Shown here: one piece after another, positions 1 to 8,495 of the stretch
Position numbering within the stretch: position 1 is the stretch's first letter
Layout of the letters: each line of letters opens with the position of its first letter
Source: Hamadaea sp013361475
GTDB lineage: Bacteria; Actinomycetota; Actinomycetes; Mycobacteriales; Micromonosporaceae
NCBI RefSeq assembly: GCF_040654195.1
Contig: NZ_JBFAHM010000004.1
Span: 434,001 to 498,000 of the forward strand
Length of the DNA: 64,000 nucleotides
Reading direction: 5' to 3'
Made by a program: the position numbers and the translations under genes
The notes under the pieces: model-generated
Databases searched by the model: none
What the model saw: only the letters and a program-made list of their open reading frames with translations
Told to the model about the DNA's origin: nothing

Positions 1-1
1 T

Positions 2-610
2 CTGCTGCGCCTGGTGGGCCTCGGCGACCTCACCGACCGGGCGCTGCCGTTCGCCGGGTTCCCGTCGTTCGACGCCGGGCTGCGCAGCCGTATCCGGGAG
101 CTGCTGCCCGCTTTCTACGACGGCGAGCTCGCGGACGACGACTTCGAGACCATGGACGCCGCCGCGCAGGTGTGGGCGGCCGACGCGTACGCGGCCATGG
201 CCCGGCACGGCGACGTGTTCCGCCGGTGGCTTCGTGATCCCGACGCCGAGGTCGCCGCCCGGGCCGCCGAGCTGCTGGCGTGGGTTCCGACGACGCCGGC
301 CGTCGTGGGCGACTTGATCGCGCTGCCCGACGGCGGCGGCGTACGCGCGAGCGCCAACCTGGCCCTGGGGCACCTAAGCGGTCAGGACTCGGCGGTGCTC
401 GCCCGGCTCGACGGGCAACTGTCCGATCCGGAGCCGATGATCCGCTGGTCGGCGGCGGTCGCCGTGGCTCTGCGTACGCGGCCCGGCATCCCGCCGCAAG
501 TGCGCCGGTTGCTGACGGACGAACGTGATCCCCGGCATCCGGTGAGCGTTCCCGGGTGGCAGCGACCGCTGGCGGGGTTCATGGCGGTGGCGCTCACTCC
601 GCCCGGATAG
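2..610 (+). CDS. HEAT-repeat-like protein, C-terminal part (5' end outside window)
   Basis: The frame is open from the first bases, so the gene begins before the window; a GTG at 14 is in frame but has no ribosome binding site. About 200 residues are visible. They are alanine- and leucine-rich helical repeats of the HEAT/PBS-lyase type (for example the stretch around 'RAAELLAWVP' and 'RASANLALGHLSG'), which usually form a curved protein-binding surface rather than an enzyme. No catalytic motif is seen. The last 17 bases overlap the 3' end of the convergent NADAR gene. The exact partner or role is unknown. Confidence 0.7.
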   Translation: MLRLVGLGDLTDRALPFAGFPSFDAGLRSRIRELLPAFYDGELADDDFETMDAAAQVWAADAYAAMARHGDVFRRWLRDPDAEVAARAAELLAWVPTTPAVVGDLIALPDGGGVRASANLALGHLSGQDSAVLARLDGQLSDPEPMIRWSAAVAVALRTRPGIPPQVRRLLTDERDPRHPVSVPGWQRPLAGFMAVALTPPG

Positions 611-1148
611 CGTCCCGGGCCTCCATCAGCGCGAACCCGAGCAGGTTCAGCCCCCGCCACTGCGCCGGGTCCGACGCACGGGGGTCGGCCGCGCCCAGCC
701 CGATGCCCCAGATCCGGTCGAGCGGGCTCGCCTCGACGAGCACCCGCTCCCCCGTGCCCAGCAGGTACGCCCGCAGGTCGTGGTGCTGACCGAACTTCGC
801 GACGCTGCCCGCCACGACGATGGCGTAACGGTTGTCGTCCCAGGTCTGCTGATCGAAGCCGCGTACTTCCCGGCCCAGCTTCTTCGCCTCGCCCGGCGTC
901 GACGCCGCCAGCACCCGCTCGGCCATCTCGTCGTCGCCGAACAGCTTCGCCTTGGACCACATCATCCAGTGCTCGGCGGTGGCGTAGGCCCGCCCGCCGA
1001 TCTGGAACGACGAGGGCCACCACTGGCTCAGGCAGCCGGCCCCGACGCTTCCATCAGGTTGGGGTTTGTGCCCCCAGAAGTGGAGATATTTGACCTTCTT
1101 CCCGGAAGAGACAAGGTCGGCCAGATCAGTGCGGGTGTGCGCGAGCAT
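594..1148 (-). CDS. NADAR-domain protein (YbiA-like N-glycosidase fold)
   Basis: A 184-residue protein that is almost entirely a NADAR domain: it has the 'YLHFWGH' opening, the 'LSQWWPSSFQIGGRAYATAEHWMMWSKAKLFGD' region (residues about 40-75, with the conserved Glu-His and Lys) and the 'LDRIWGIGLG' box near residue 145. Members cleave N-glycosidic bonds; YbiA acts on early riboflavin-pathway intermediates, and others remove ADP-ribose from nucleic acid bases. No riboflavin gene or ADP-ribosyltransferase is next to it, so the substrate cannot be told from context. The length is normal for a single-domain member. The ATG at 1148 was chosen because the conserved region starts about 20 residues after it, though its ribosome binding site is weak. 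Confidence 0.85.
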   Translation of the reverse strand: MLAHTRTDLADLVSSGKKVKYLHFWGHKPQPDGSVGAGCLSQWWPSSFQIGGRAYATAEHWMMWSKAKLFGDDEMAERVLAASTPGEAKKLGREVRGFDQQTWDDNRYAIVVAGSVAKFGQHHDLRAYLLGTGERVLVEASPLDRIWGIGLGAADPRASDPAQWRGLNLLGFALMEARDAIRAE

Positions 1149-1303
1149 GCCCGACAGTGTGCCGGACGCCTATGACACTGCGCGACCCGCCAGCTACTCA
1201 AACCGCGTCTCAGTCGACCGCCCTGATGACTTCTCGGCGGGGGCGGGTGCCAAATCTTGGCGCTCGTGGATGGGCGGCGAAGGGCGGCGAGGAGGAGAGA
1301 TAG

Positions 1304-1375
1304 ATGAAGGAAACTCATTCCCGGCCGCGCCGACCTGGCCGCGGGGCTTGCCAGGTGGCTCTGACCAGCGCATAG
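1304..1375 (+). CDS. Possible 23-codon upstream ORF / leader peptide
   Basis: An ATG at 1304 follows an almost ideal ribosome binding site (GGAGGAG at 1291-1297, six-base gap) and opens a 23-residue frame ending in TAG at 1373-1375. The peptide is basic (several Arg, one Cys) and has no signal sequence. It ends 39 bases before the start of the next gene at 1415, so it could be a regulatory leader for it. No known leader family was recognised; the case rests on the binding site alone. Confidence 0.3.
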   Translation: MKETHSRPRRPGRGACQVALTSA

Positions 1376-1414
1376 TTGCAGGTAACCCCCACCCCCTTCG
1401 TGAGGATTCGCACC

Positions 1415-1723
1415 ATGCTTGCCGACGACGACCGTTCTCAACGCCATGATGTCGAGGCGTTGATGGAGATGACGCACGAGACGATGATGGCGCGCTGGGA
1501 ACTGGGCCTGGTGACGCCGATGTCGGCGACGATCAGCACGTTCGCCAAGACCGACGGCAGCTGGTGGACGGCGGCCGAGCAGATGTGGCGCCGGGTGTCG
1601 CTGGCCGAGGAGAACAAGCGGCTCGACTTCCACCACGACCGGTTCGGCAGCAACGTGCAGGCGGCCGGCCCGCCGCAGTCGCTGTTCGGCGGGCAGAGCC
1701 GCAGCTTCGGCACCTCCGCCTGA
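1415..1723 (+). CDS. Hypothetical protein, 102 aa
   Basis: A small soluble protein with no recognised domain. The ATG at 1415 is preferred because GAGGA lies at 1402-1406 with an eight-base gap; in-frame GTG (1400) and TTG (1376) codons upstream lack such a site. The protein is helical with a Trp-rich centre ('SWWTAAEQMWRR', about residues 45-56), followed by an acidic/basic stretch and a disordered Gly/Ser/Gln-rich tail. It ends 19 bases from the convergent desaturase gene. Codon choice is typical of the genome, so it is probably real, but no function can be given. Confidence 0.6.
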   Translation: MLADDDRSQRHDVEALMEMTHETMMARWELGLVTPMSATISTFAKTDGSWWTAAEQMWRRVSLAEENKRLDFHHDRFGSNVQAAGPPQSLFGGQSRSFGTSA

Positions 1724-1742
1724 ACGACACGGCCGGAGCGCG

Positions 1743-2690
1743 TCAGCTCCGCGGGGCGACCAGCTTCGCCTCGAGGCGCTGACGCACCGGCCAGCGCACG
1801 TCGCGGGCCCAGCCGAGCTTCTCGAAGATCCAGATCAGCCGCGCGGATGGATCGATCTGCCCGCGCAGTACGCCGTGCCGGGCTCCGGTCGGATCGGCGT
1901 GATGCGAGTTGTGCCAGCTCTCGCCGAAGGACAGGATCGCCAGCGGCCAGAAGTTGGTGGCCTTGTCGCGGCTTTCGAAGGGCCGCTCGCCGAACACGTG
2001 GCAGACGGAGTTGACCGCCCAGGTCACGTGGTGCAGCAGCGCCATGCGTACCAGTCCGGCCCAGAAGAAGGCGGTCAGCGCGCCGGTCCAGGACCCGCTG
2101 AGCAGGAGGCCGATCAGTGCCGGGGCGAGCAGGGACAGGGCCGCGATCGGGCCGAACAGCTTGCCCACCAGCCGCATGTCCTTGTCGTTGAGCATGTCGG
2201 GAGCGAATCGGGCCCGGTTGCTCAGTTCGCGGCGCAGCATCCAGCCGACGTGGGCGTGGCCGAGGCCTTTCAGCAGCGCGGCCACCGATGTGCCGTAGCG
2301 CCACGGCGAGTGCGGGTCGCCTTCGCGGTCGGAGAACGCGTGATGGCGGCGGTGGTTGGCGACCCATTGGATGGGCGAGCCCTGAACGGCGAAGGATCCC
2401 GCGACGGCGAGAGCGACGCGCAAGCCGCGCCGGGCCTTGAACGATCCGTGGGTGAGCAGCCGGTGGTAGCCGGCGGTGACGCCGAATCCGGCGACCACGT
2501 AAATCGTCGCCGCCATGGCGATGTCGGCGGCGGACAGGCCCCAGCCCCAGGCGAGCGGTACAGCCGCGGCAAGCGCGACGAACGGGACCACGACGAAGAT
2601 CCACATGGTGATCGCGGCGGCGGTCCCCTGCCGCGCGTCGAGCAGCGGTTTGGGGGTACGCAGATCGGGCGCGGTGTTCAGTGACGTCAT
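1743..2690 (-). CDS. Membrane fatty acid (acyl-CoA type) desaturase
   Basis: A 315-residue integral membrane di-iron desaturase that introduces a double bond into fatty acyl chains, setting membrane fluidity. All three histidine boxes are present: HRLLTH (residues 76-81), HRRHH (113-117) and HNSHH (260-264). Hydrophobic segments lie near residues 28-70 and 180-220. Length matches the stearoyl-CoA/delta-9 family (about 300 aa). The ATG at 2690 gives a short N-terminal tail before the first membrane segment; the much longer open frame upstream on this strand runs across the helicase gene and is not coding. The gene is divergent from the DEAD-box helicase, with 273 bp between them. Confidence 0.92.
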   Translation of the reverse strand: MTSLNTAPDLRTPKPLLDARQGTAAAITMWIFVVVPFVALAAAVPLAWGWGLSAADIAMAATIYVVAGFGVTAGYHRLLTHGSFKARRGLRVALAVAGSFAVQGSPIQWVANHRRHHAFSDREGDPHSPWRYGTSVAALLKGLGHAHVGWMLRRELSNRARFAPDMLNDKDMRLVGKLFGPIAALSLLAPALIGLLLSGSWTGALTAFFWAGLVRMALLHHVTWAVNSVCHVFGERPFESRDKATNFWPLAILSFGESWHNSHHADPTGARHGVLRGQIDPSARLIWIFEKLGWARDVRWPVRQRLEAKLVAPRS

Positions 2691-2963
2691 GACGCTCCTG
2701 CACGGGGTTGGCCGGACAGGCGCCCGACGTCGGCGGACTCGACCCGGGGTGGTCGAGGGATCTGACAGTACCCGGCGACTTGCCCAAATCGCCAAGATCA
2801 CCACAAAGTTCCATTTATGCTCGGCTGCCGGTAACCCGCGCGGCAGCCGGGGACAGGACCTGGGTGATCGTGGAGTACTCTCGGACAGTCTTTGTCGACC
2901 ATCACGCGCCGCGGCCGAGCAGTCTGCGCCGGGTGGGACGACCCCCCTACGTTCGGAGTACGC

Positions 2964-4361
2964 ATGGCGGCCCGCCGCCCCTCCTCGACCACCTCCACTT
3001 CCGGGTTCGCGCAGCTGGGTCTGCCCGCCGCCCTGGTCTCGGCCCTCGACAGTCAGGGCATCACGACGCCGTTCCCGATCCAGCTCGCCACCATCCCCGA
3101 CGCCCTCGCCGGGCGCGACGTGCTGGGCAAGGGCCAGACGGGCTCCGGCAAGACGTACGCCTTCGTCCTGCCGCTGCTGGCCCGGCTGGCCGCGTCGGGC
3201 CGCGTACGCCAGCCGAAGCGTCCCCGCGGGCTGATCCTCGCGCCGACCCGCGAACTGGCCGATCAGATCGCCGCCAGCGTCGCTCCCCTGGCGCGCACCA
3301 TGTCGCTGCGGTCGTTGACCGTCTACGGCGGCGTCGGGCACGCCCGGCAGATCAAGGGCCTGCGCGACGGGGTCGACGTGCTGATCGCCTGCCCGGGACG
3401 GCTCGCCGACCACATCGACGCCGGTCACGCCGATCTGAGCGCGGTCGAGATCACCGTCATCGACGAGGCGGACCACATGGCCGACCTCGGGTTCCTGCCC
3501 GCCGTACGGCGGCTGCTGGAGCAGACCCCGGCCGGTGGGCAGCGGCTGCTGTTCTCCGCCACGCTGGACGCCGGAGTCGACGTGCTCGTGCGGCGCTTCC
3601 TGCAGCAGCCGGTCCGGCACACCGTCGAGCCGCGCCGGCAGGCCGCTCCGGAGATGCACCACCACGTGCTGCATCTGCAGGCACAGGACCGCTTCCCGGT
3701 GCTGGTCGACCTCACCAGCGCGCCCGGCCGGTCGGTCGTGTTCACCCGCACCAAGCACGGCGCGAAGGCGCTGGCCCGCAAGCTCGTCGCGGCCGGCGTA
3801 CCGGCGGTCGAACTGCACGGCAACCTCGGGCAGAACGCCCGGACCCGCAACCTCGGCGCGTTCTCCGACGGCACGATCACCACGCTGGTCGCCACCGACA
3901 TCGCCGCGCGGGGCATCCACGTCGACGACGTCGCGCTGGTCATCCACGCCGATCCACCGCTGGAGCACAAGGCGTACCTGCACCGGTCGGGACGCACCGC
4001 CCGCGCGGGAAGCACCGGCACCGTCGTCACGCTGGCCACGGACGATCAGATCAAGCTGGTACGCGATCTGACCCGCAAGGCGGGCGTGTCGTCGACGACC
4101 ACCCGGCTCCGGCCGGGCGACCCGCTGCTGACCGAGATCGCTCCCGGCGACCGGAGTCTCGCCGAGCCCACGCCACGGACTCCCGCCCCGGCGCCCGCCA
4201 CCGCCGCCCCGCGAGGCCGGCGTCGCCCGGCCCGGCATCGCCCGGCTTCGGCTGCGGGCGGTCAGCCGAGCCAGCCCAGTCAACCCAGCCAGGCCGGCCA
4301 GTCCGGCGGCGCCGCCGCGTTCTCCGGTCGTACGCGGGTGGGGTCGCGCCGCAGCCGCTGA
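2964..4361 (+). CDS. DEAD-box ATP-dependent RNA helicase
   Basis: A 465-residue RNA-unwinding ATPase with a complete motif set: a Q motif ('TTPFPIQ'), motif I GQTGSGKT (about residues 52-59), Ia PTRELADQ, II DEAD (167-170), III SAT, V ATDIAARG and VI HRSGRTARAG. The C-terminal 80 residues are basic and disordered, with a short SQPSQPSQ repeat, typical of RNA-binding tails. GGAG at 2955-2958 supports the ATG at 2964 over an upstream in-frame GTG at 2892. Such helicases remodel ribosomal RNA or mRNA and are often induced by cold. The stop lies nine bases from the convergent sigma factor gene. Confidence 0.95.
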   Translation: MAARRPSSTTSTSGFAQLGLPAALVSALDSQGITTPFPIQLATIPDALAGRDVLGKGQTGSGKTYAFVLPLLARLAASGRVRQPKRPRGLILAPTRELADQIAASVAPLARTMSLRSLTVYGGVGHARQIKGLRDGVDVLIACPGRLADHIDAGHADLSAVEITVIDEADHMADLGFLPAVRRLLEQTPAGGQRLLFSATLDAGVDVLVRRFLQQPVRHTVEPRRQAAPEMHHHVLHLQAQDRFPVLVDLTSAPGRSVVFTRTKHGAKALARKLVAAGVPAVELHGNLGQNARTRNLGAFSDGTITTLVATDIAARGIHVDDVALVIHADPPLEHKAYLHRSGRTARAGSTGTVVTLATDDQIKLVRDLTRKAGVSSTTTRLRPGDPLLTEIAPGDRSLAEPTPRTPAPAPATAAPRGRRRPARHRPASAAGGQPSQPSQPSQAGQSGGAAAFSGRTRVGSRRSR

Positions 4362-4370
4362 GCGGGCACG

Positions 4371-5585
4371 TCAGCCCAGCATCGCCGCCTTACGCAGCAG
4401 CACCGACCGTTCCCGCTGGTTGGTGCAGAGCCGGGCGGCCGACTCCAGCTCGGCGCGGGCCTCCGACCGCCGTCCGAGCCGGGCCAGCAGCTCTCCGCGT
4501 ACCGTCGGCACCAAATGCGAACCGGGGAGCCGGTCGGCGGCGATCAGCTCGTCCACGATGGCCAGGGCGGCTGCCGGACCCGAGGCCATGGCCACGGCGA
4601 CGGCCCGGTTGAGGTCGACCACCGGCGACGGCGCGACCCGGCCGAGCGCCTCGTAGAGCACCACGATCCGGTCCCAGTCGGTCGCCTCGGCGGACCGCGC
4701 CGACGCGTGCACCGCGGCGATGGCCGCCTGCAAGCCGTACGGGCCGAGGCCGTGAGCCGAGGCCTTGGCCAGCGCGGCCAGGCCACGATGGATCGCCGAG
4801 ATGTCCCACCGCCGCCGGTCCTGGTCCTCGAGCAGGATCGGCGAACCGTCCGAGGCGATCCGGGCCGGGAAGCGCGCCGCCGTCAGCTCGAAAAGGGCGA
4901 GCAGGCCGTGGACCTCCGGCTCGGCCGGCAGCAGCACAGCGAGCGTGCGAGCCAGCCGGATCGCCTCGTACGCCACCTCCGGACGCAGCAGCCGGTCACC
5001 GGAGGTGGCCGTCGACCCCTCGGTGAAGATCACATAGAGGACGCTGAGCACGCCACCGAGCCGCTCCCGGCGCTCGGCGGCCGGCGGCACCTCGAACGGC
5101 ACGCCGGCCGCGGCGATCGTCTTCTTGCCCCGGGTGATGCGGGCCTGCACCGTCGGCACCGGCACCAGGAACGCGCGGGCGATCTCCTCGCTGGACAGCC
5201 CGCCCACCACCCGCAGGGTCAAGGCCACCCGCGCCTCCGGCGACAGCACCGGGTGGCAACTGATGAACATCAGGGCCAGGACGTCGTCGTCGATCCGGTC
5301 GGGGTCGACATCCTCCTCGACCGGCGGCTCGGCGGCCAGCAGCGCGTAACGATCCCGCAGAGCGGCCCGGCGGCGGATCGTGTCGATGGCCCGCCGCCGA
5401 GCCGTCGCCATCAGCCAGCCGGCCGGATTGGCCGGGGCGTCGAGCGGCCAGGAGACCAGCGCCTCGGCCACCGCTTCCTGCGCCGCGTCCTCGGCCAGCC
5501 CGAAGTCGCCGGTGAACCGAGTCAGCGCGGCGACGATCCGCGCCGACTCGATCCGCCAGACGGCCTCGACATCGGCCGCGCTCAT
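4371..5585 (-). CDS. ECF42-type RNA polymerase sigma factor with C-terminal TPR-like extension
   Basis: A 404-residue sigma factor. Residues about 10-70 form region 2 ('AEDAAQEAVAEAL' and 'NPAGWLMATARRRAIDTIRR'); residues about 105-160 form region 4 ('GLSSEEIARAFLVPVPTVQARITRGKK'). The remaining 240 residues are a helical TPR-like domain (DUF6596) that marks the ECF42 group, which has no classical anti-sigma factor and is controlled through this extension. The start ATG shares one base with the stop of the upstream YCII gene (TGATG), so translation is probably coupled. A candidate ECF42 promoter precedes the pair, implying autoregulation. Confidence 0.93.
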   Translation of the reverse strand: MSAADVEAVWRIESARIVAALTRFTGDFGLAEDAAQEAVAEALVSWPLDAPANPAGWLMATARRRAIDTIRRRAALRDRYALLAAEPPVEEDVDPDRIDDDVLALMFISCHPVLSPEARVALTLRVVGGLSSEEIARAFLVPVPTVQARITRGKKTIAAAGVPFEVPPAAERRERLGGVLSVLYVIFTEGSTATSGDRLLRPEVAYEAIRLARTLAVLLPAEPEVHGLLALFELTAARFPARIASDGSPILLEDQDRRRWDISAIHRGLAALAKASAHGLGPYGLQAAIAAVHASARSAEATDWDRIVVLYEALGRVAPSPVVDLNRAVAVAMASGPAAALAIVDELIAADRLPGSHLVPTVRGELLARLGRRSEARAELESAARLCTNQRERSVLLRKAAMLG

Positions 5586-6001
5586 CAGCCCCGGCCGGTG
5601 GTCTCGCGTGCGGCCCGTTCCTCCACGATCCGCTCATAGTCCGGCGGAAGCTCATCGCTGCCGGCCACCCGGCGGACCTCGATCTGGGATCCGGCCACCG
5701 CCGGGCACCGCTTGGCCCACTCGACCGCCTCCTGCTTCGACGAGACGTCGAGCAGGAAATAGCCGCCGAACAACTCCTTCGTCTCCCCGTACGGCCCGTC
5801 GGTGACCACGGGGGCCTCGGCGCCGAAGTGCACCACGACGCTTTTGCTCGGCTCGTCCAGACCCTCGGCCGCCAGCAGAACCCCCTCTTTCATCATCTCC
5901 TCGATGAACCGGCCGGTCGCCGCCATCGCCTCGTCGATCGACGCCATCATGGCCGCGTTCGACTCATCGGTGCCCCGCATGATCAGCATGTACTTCGGCA
6001 T
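5585..6001 (-). CDS. YCII (DGPF-domain) family protein
   Basis: A 138-residue small alpha/beta protein of the YCII/DGPF family. Family marks are 'PKYMLIMRG' at the N-terminus, 'DGPYGETKELFGGYFLLD' (residues about 80-97) and 'EVRRVA' near the end. These proteins are standard genomic partners of ECF42 sigma factors and are often the genes the factor turns on; their chemistry is poorly known. The ATG at 6001 was chosen because of its GAGGAG site and because the conserved domain begins immediately. The gene is the first of a two-gene operon with the sigma factor. Confidence 0.92.
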   Translation of the reverse strand: MPKYMLIMRGTDESNAAMMASIDEAMAATGRFIEEMMKEGVLLAAEGLDEPSKSVVVHFGAEAPVVTDGPYGETKELFGGYFLLDVSSKQEAVEWAKRCPAVAGSQIEVRRVAGSDELPPDYERIVEERAARETTGRG

Positions 6002-6049
6002 CGCGTACTCCTCGTCCGGCGGGCCGCCGCTCGGCCCGCGCACCCACAC

Positions 6050-6076
6050 GTCGAACGGGCCGCCGCCGGATCGACA
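6050..6076 (-). promoter_or_regulatory. Candidate ECF42-type promoter for YCII-sigma operon
   Basis: On the minus strand TGTCGA (6071-6076) is followed after 17 bases by CGAC (6050-6053), about 49 bases upstream of the YCII start codon. As I recall, ECF42 promoters carry TGTCGA at -35 and a CGA-type -10, so this fits autoregulation by the adjacent sigma factor. It has not been tested against a position-weight matrix. Confidence 0.45.
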
Positions 6077-6179
6077 CGGCGTCGTCCCCGATTCGGCCAC
6101 CGCCATTCTGCTCACACTCTCGTAACACGCCGCGTGCTGGAGTGAGCTGCAGAAACCGGCAATGAGCGAGGACCGAAAC

Positions 6180-7217
6180 ATGACGCAGGTGGACACGGTG
6201 GCGACCCGACAAGACAGCGACGGCATCACTTTCCCCGGCGCGGCACGGCCGGGATGGTGGCGACGCGGGCCGGTCCTGACCACTCTGGTGGTGCTGCTGG
6301 GCCTGGTCATGCTGCTGCACGGGCAGGTGCCGAACCGGATCGGGAACCTCGGGAGCTTCATCGAGACCGTCCTGCCCTGGTTCGGGGTCTTCATCCCGAT
6401 ACTGCTGGCGATGGCGTTCTGGCGCCGGTCCGCCACCGCGGCGGTCGCCCTGCTGCTGCCGGGCGTGGTGTGGCTGAGCCTGTTCGGCGGGACGCTCGGC
6501 GACAAATCCCAGCCGGGCAGCGACCTTACGCTGGCCAGCCACAACGTGGCGGCCGAAAATCCCGACCCAGCCGGCACGGCGCGTACGCTGGCCGCCTCCG
6601 GCGTCGACGTGCTGGCCCTGGAAGAGCTAACCGAGCAGGCCCAGGAGGTGTACGAGCGGAAACTGGCGCAGGCGTACCCGTATCACGCCGTGCTGGGCAC
6701 GGTCGGCTTGTGGAGCAAGCTGCCCTTGTCGGACGTCGGGCCGGTCGACACCGAGCAGGACGCCGGGCCGTTGGGCGACGCCAAACCGCTGGAGGCGACG
6801 CTGCCGTACAGCCGGGCGCTGCGGGCCACCGTGGCCACCGACCACGGGCCGCTCGCGGTTTATGTGGCGCACCTGGGATCCGTCCGGGTGAACGCTCGTG
6901 CCGGGTTCTCGACGGAGACGCGCGACCGGAACGCGACGGCGCTCGCCAACGCCCTCTCCGCCGAACGGAACCAGCGAGTGGTGCTACTCGGCGACCTGAA
7001 CGGCAGCACGGGCGACCGCGCGTTCAGCGGCATCACCGCAGGGATGACCTCGACCCAGGACGCGGCCGGGGACGGCTTCGGCTTCACCTGGCCGGCCGCC
7101 TTTCCCGTGGTACGCATCGACCACATCCTGGTCCGCGGGGTGACACCGGACAGCTCCTGGGTGCTGCCCGCCACCGGCAGCGACCACCGGCCGGTGGCAG
7201 CCGGCATCAGCTGGTGA
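6180..7217 (+). CDS. Membrane-anchored endonuclease/exonuclease/phosphatase-fold protein
   Basis: About 345 residues. The first 110 contain three hydrophobic segments; the remainder is an EEP-fold catalytic domain outside or under the membrane. Catalytic signatures are 'SHN' (first Asn), 'LALEEL' (metal-binding Glu), 'LLGDLNG' (Asp-Asn pair), 'IDHILV' and 'GSDHRPV' (C-terminal Asp-His). This family cleaves phosphodiester bonds in nucleic acids or lipids; the membrane-anchored type is common in actinomycetes and its substrate is unknown. AGCGAGGA at 6165-6172 favours the ATG at 6180; an ATG at 6162 is possible. It is followed by a hairpin shared with the convergent secreted protein gene. Confidence 0.87.
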   Translation: MTQVDTVATRQDSDGITFPGAARPGWWRRGPVLTTLVVLLGLVMLLHGQVPNRIGNLGSFIETVLPWFGVFIPILLAMAFWRRSATAAVALLLPGVVWLSLFGGTLGDKSQPGSDLTLASHNVAAENPDPAGTARTLAASGVDVLALEELTEQAQEVYERKLAQAYPYHAVLGTVGLWSKLPLSDVGPVDTEQDAGPLGDAKPLEATLPYSRALRATVATDHGPLAVYVAHLGSVRVNARAGFSTETRDRNATALANALSAERNQRVVLLGDLNGSTGDRAFSGITAGMTSTQDAAGDGFGFTWPAAFPVVRIDHILVRGVTPDSSWVLPATGSDHRPVAAGISW

Positions 7218-7222
7218 CCAGC

Positions 7223-7256
7223 GGCGGGCGGCGGCCCATCGGAGCCACCGCCCGCC
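7223..7256. terminator. Bidirectional hairpin between convergent genes
   Basis: GGCGGGCGG (7223-7231) pairs perfectly with CCGCCCGCC (7248-7256) across a 16-base loop, in the 58-base gap between two convergent stops. No U-tract follows, as is common in actinomycete terminators. Confidence 0.5.
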
Positions 7257-7275
7257 ACTGTGCTCCAGCACGTCC

Positions 7276-8364
7276 CTACAGCGGGGCGACCCAGTACGGA
7301 GTCACGTCCATCCAGCCGTTCGCCGCCGCTCCGGTGAGGCGGCCGCTGCTGGTCGTGGCGAGGCTGTACCAGGAGTCGACGTAGTCGGGGTCGTCGGTCC
7401 ACCACGACGACGGCATCGCGTCCAGGATCGCGCTGACGAGCGGGATGTAGACGCCGGCATCGGCGATCGTCAGCAGCGCGGCCGCGATGGCCTGAGCGAG
7501 CTGTAGATAGTTGGTGTCACCGTCGTCCTCCATCATGACGGCGTCGGCGAGGTTGTACTTGTACGCCGAGAAGTGCACGAGGAGCTGGTTCGGGTAGTAG
7601 GTCGTGCCGTCCTTGTCGAGGTACGGCATCTGCACGATGTCGACCTTCGGGTGCCCGTCGAGACCGAAGCCGCTGACGACGGTGTAGATCTCGGCATCAC
7701 CCTTGATCCAGGGCTCCTTGTCGTCGCTGAGCCGGACAGCGTTGATCTTCGTCGCCCAGTAGCCGCCGGTGAGCGAGGCAGCGGCGAGCGCCGACGTCGG
7801 CTCCTGCGCGGCGAGAACCTGCCGGACGACGGACAGGCCGAGGGGCAGGGCGCGGGCGGTGTCGACCTCGACGACCAGGACGGGACGGTGTGGGACCTGG
7901 TCGGCGGCCAGGCTGATCCGGTCACCCGCCGGGTCGTACGCGACGACCGTGGTGGCCTCGTCGTCGGAGGGTGCGGCGGCGACCAGCGGGATGCCGTGGG
8001 CGACCTGCGAACGCATGCTCACGTCAGCCAGGCGTACGCGCAGCAGGGATTCCGTGCCGTCGGGAAGTCCCTTGGCCACGCGTACGGCGTGGTTGGCCGC
8101 GGTGACGTCGGCGGCGAATCGCGTACCCAACCGAAGAGCAGCGAGATCGACGGGCCTGGCGGCGACCGCGGCGGTGACCCGCGACCGGGCCGCGGGCCGG
8201 CCGAGTTCGGTGGCGAGCCGATGGGCGAGCGTGTCGGTGACGGCGGCGACCGAACCGCCGGTGACCGGGTCGGCCGGCGCAGCCTGGGTGGCGGTGGGAA
8301 GGCCGATAGTGAGGGCGGCGGCGAGTAGGACGGTGAGGGCGCGGCGTGCATTGGGGTGGTACAC
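7276..8364 (-). CDS. Secreted protein of unknown function (DUF3103-like)
   Basis: A 362-residue exported protein. The GTG at 8364 is chosen because AAGGAG sits six bases upstream and it gives a clean signal peptide: basic start, hydrophobic core, cleavage after 'TQA' near residue 28. The mature protein is mixed alpha/beta with no zinc-protease or hydrolase motif. The C-terminal half is rich in Asp, Trp and Tyr ('GYWATKINAV', 'SSWWTDDPDYVDSWYSL'). The overall pattern resembles DUF3103 proteins, but this is from memory. It stands alone, convergent with the EEP-fold gene. Confidence 0.7.
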   Translation of the reverse strand: MYHPNARRALTVLLAAALTIGLPTATQAAPADPVTGGSVAAVTDTLAHRLATELGRPAARSRVTAAVAARPVDLAALRLGTRFAADVTAANHAVRVAKGLPDGTESLLRVRLADVSMRSQVAHGIPLVAAAPSDDEATTVVAYDPAGDRISLAADQVPHRPVLVVEVDTARALPLGLSVVRQVLAAQEPTSALAAASLTGGYWATKINAVRLSDDKEPWIKGDAEIYTVVSGFGLDGHPKVDIVQMPYLDKDGTTYYPNQLLVHFSAYKYNLADAVMMEDDGDTNYLQLAQAIAAALLTIADAGVYIPLVSAILDAMPSSWWTDDPDYVDSWYSLATTSSGRLTGAAANGWMDVTPYWVAPL

Positions 8365-8495
8365 GCTGTCTCCTTGAGTCGTGGGGCGTGGCGTGACCAC
8401 GCACCATCGTGACCAATCGATTCGTCAATGATCGCCGCTCGACGATTGGTCTACAAGGGACTTCGGTTGGCCGGATCGGGCATCGGCCACGTCGA

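Noticed and set aside
1743..4283. Extension of the desaturase frame to an 846-residue protein
   Set aside because: The extra N-terminal part runs antisense through the helicase gene and has no homology; the desaturase is complete from 2690.
4258..4310. SQPSQPSQ repeat at the helicase C-terminus as a DNA repeat element
   Set aside because: It is a short low-complexity tail typical of DEAD-box proteins, not a mobile or regulatory repeat.
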